A stretch of DNA of 64,000 bases from Metasolibacillus sp. (GTDB lineage Bacteria > Bacillota > Bacilli > Bacillales_A > Planococcaceae), in NCBI RefSeq assembly GCF_025291715.1, contig NZ_JAMBIZ010000001.1:1-64000 (forward strand), written 5' to 3'. The notes beneath the pieces were generated by a model. That model did not search any database. It was not told where the DNA came from and saw only the letters and a program-made list of their open reading frames with translations. Position numbers and translations under genes: made by a program. Below are positions 62,866 through 64,000 of the stretch, piece after piece. Numbering within the stretch: position 1 is the first letter of the stretch; each line of letters starts with the position of its first letter.

Positions 62866-63279
62866 ATGCGAAAAACTTTATATCATATTATCGTATTTTT
62901 AGGAGCGATTAGTAATGCTTTTATGATGGCACGCTTAAATGTTTCCCCTGTCATATTAATTACAACAACGGTTGTCTATGTTGTTGTATTGGAGGGCCTA
63001 TTTTTATTTTTAGAGCCGCGCTTAGCTATTGCTGCACGCAAACGGAATTTAACAACATATCCATTTTTAAAAGATTTAATTGATGCCAAAAAGGCGACAG
63101 TTACATTAAAGACAGGCGAAATCATTTACAATGCTTCATTTAATGGCTATAGCAGTCCAAAAGATGCTACTAAAATTAAACTAGATATTACACAGCCGAA
63201 AACAAAAAAGCAGCCTGAGAAGATAGAAACGCGAGAGCTATTATTAATACATATTAAAGGCGTAAAAAAAATACTATAG
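62866..63279 (+). CDS. Small membrane protein of unknown function
   Basis: This 137-residue protein has two membrane helices (about 5-22 and 28-48) and a basic cytosolic part (KKATVTLKTGEIIYNASFNG, QPKTKKQPEKIETRELL). The C-terminal part looks like a small beta-rich domain. It is not recognised. Start 62866 follows AGAAAGGATTT. It is 18 bases upstream of the next gene, with AGGAGGGGGG between, so both are probably one unit. Confidence 0.6.
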   Translation: MRKTLYHIIVFLGAISNAFMMARLNVSPVILITTTVVYVVVLEGLFLFLEPRLAIAARKRNLTTYPFLKDLIDAKKATVTLKTGEIIYNASFNGYSSPKDATKIKLDITQPKTKKQPEKIETRELLLIHIKGVKKIL

Positions 63280-63297
63280 GAGGGGGGAGGGAGCATA

Positions 63298-64000
63298 TTG
63301 AAGAAAAAGCTTCTATATAGCGGTATTATCGTAATACTTCTATTAATTATCGCGTATTTTGGGGTAGGCAACTATTTTTATAATTATGCTTTAAATGCAC
63401 AGGATGAAAAAGAATTTATGGAAGATAACCCAAACTTAGAGGATAGCCCATTTATTAATGCGGAAGCAGAGGCACAATCTGTTCAGCTAGATGATGATTT
63501 TAAGGCAGCGGTTCAAGCAGAAAAGTGGAAGATTGAGTCGAATGATAAGCTAAATTTGAAATTGCAAGGGAATGCCTATTTACAAGACAGTCAGCATAAA
63601 TGGGCAATTGTCTTACATGGCTATACGAGTAGCTCTGCTAAAATGACGAGATGGATTCGTAATTTTTATGAGCAAGGCTTTAATGTGTTAGCGCCCGATT
63701 TGCGTGGACATGGTGAAAGTGAAGGCGAATATATCGGCATGGGCTGGCATGATCGCTTCGATGTTTTGCAGTGGATTGATGAGGTGCTTGCGCAAGATCC
63801 TGAGGCTGAAATCGTTTTGTTCGGCGTATCAATGGGTGGAGCAACAGCGATGATGACGGCTGGTGAAAGCTTGCCTAAAAATGTCAAGGTCATCGTTGAA
63901 GATTGTGGTTATAGCTCAGTTAGTGGCGTTTTCGTTTATCAGCTTGATGATTTATTTGGCTTACCAGAATTCCCAGTGCTGCATGCAGCAAATACAGTAA
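63298..64000 (+). CDS. Alpha/beta hydrolase, cut off by the window end
   Basis: The reading frame starts at TTG 63298 behind GGAGGGGGGAGGG and has no stop before the end of the window (234 codons seen). An N-terminal anchor (about 4-24) is followed by AIVLHGYTSSSAKMTRWIRN with the oxyanion HG, then DLRGHGESEG. The nucleophile elbow is VLFGVSMGGAT (Ser in GVSMGG). It resembles YqkD/BAAT-like serine hydrolases. The acid and base residues lie beyond what is visible. Confidence 0.85.
   Translation, partial: MKKKLLYSGIIVILLLIIAYFGVGNYFYNYALNAQDEKEFMEDNPNLEDSPFINAEAEAQSVQLDDDFKAAVQAEKWKIESNDKLNLKLQGNAYLQDSQHKWAIVLHGYTSSSAKMTRWIRNFYEQGFNVLAPDLRGHGESEGEYIGMGWHDRFDVLQWIDEVLAQDPEAEIVLFGVSMGGATAMMTAGESLPKNVKVIVEDCGYSSVSGVFVYQLDDLFGLPEFPVLHAANTV

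Overview
The window is a chromosomal segment of a low-GC Bacillota, most likely Planococcaceae (Lysinibacillus or a close relative). The gene order follows the Bacillus subtilis yqf/yqg backbone: glyS, ccpN, yqfL, dnaG, sigA, cccA, trmK, yqfO, ispH, yqfQ, cshB, nfo, zur, yqfW, ispG, yqfZ, yqgB, yqgC, sodA, yqgE, pbpA. Glycyl-tRNA synthetase is the one-chain type rather than GlyQ/GlyS. The genus is inferred from gene content and order, not from a marker comparison.

Layout. 1-2050: three small AT-rich genes for a secreted metzincin-like protein, an anchored protein and a lipoprotein. 2058-6670: isochorismatase-like hydrolase, then a TPP-riboswitch-controlled thiamine-thiazole operon (tenI-thiO-thiS-thiG-thiF) on the minus strand. 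6790-10940: a P-loop kinase, a deletion scar of a divergent TetR/MFS efflux pair, a chemoreceptor, a GNAT enzyme and a 161-bp tandem repeat that runs into the end of glyS. 10941-22000: T-box-controlled glyS, the gluconeogenic regulators ccpN and yqfL, the dnaG-sigA pair, acyl-CoA dehydrogenase, cytochrome c550, trmK and yqfO. 22085-29430: an inserted Nudix gene and an unusual peptide/nickel-type ABC importer with a fused double ATPase, two permeases with large extra N-terminal membrane domains, and a substrate-binding lipoprotein whose lobes are in circularly permuted order. 29539-38272: a small Spo0E-like gene, ispH, yqfQ, cshB, nfo, a D-Ala-D-Ala carboxypeptidase and the zinc uptake set znuC-znuB-zur. 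38310-42742: an adenosylcobalamin riboswitch and a corrinoid salvage and nucleotide-loop assembly operon (adenosyltransferase-like, cobU, cobS, cobC, a second CobU-like protein, cblT, cblS). 42900-52700: accessory genes, including a PadR/HAAS pair, pgeF, a cystine symporter and a pair resembling a nucleotidyltransferase fold and a SUKH protein. 52701-64000: return to the backbone with yqfW, ispG, yqfZ, glsA, yqgB, yqgC, sodA, paiB-like, yqgE, pbpA and a lipase-like hydrolase cut off by the window end.

Non-coding structure is rich. Four intergenic loci carry arrays of 20-21 bp repeats, each locus with its own core sequence. A second repeat family of nested hairpins lies just upstream of the start codons of dnaG and yqfQ in the same orientation, with a partial third copy near tcyP. 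Two genes (ccpN and the SUKH-like gene) lack any canonical start codon, but each has an ATC or ATA codon exactly 7 nt after an AGGTG ribosome-binding site. The strongest candidate for something new is the ABC importer with the permuted binding protein.
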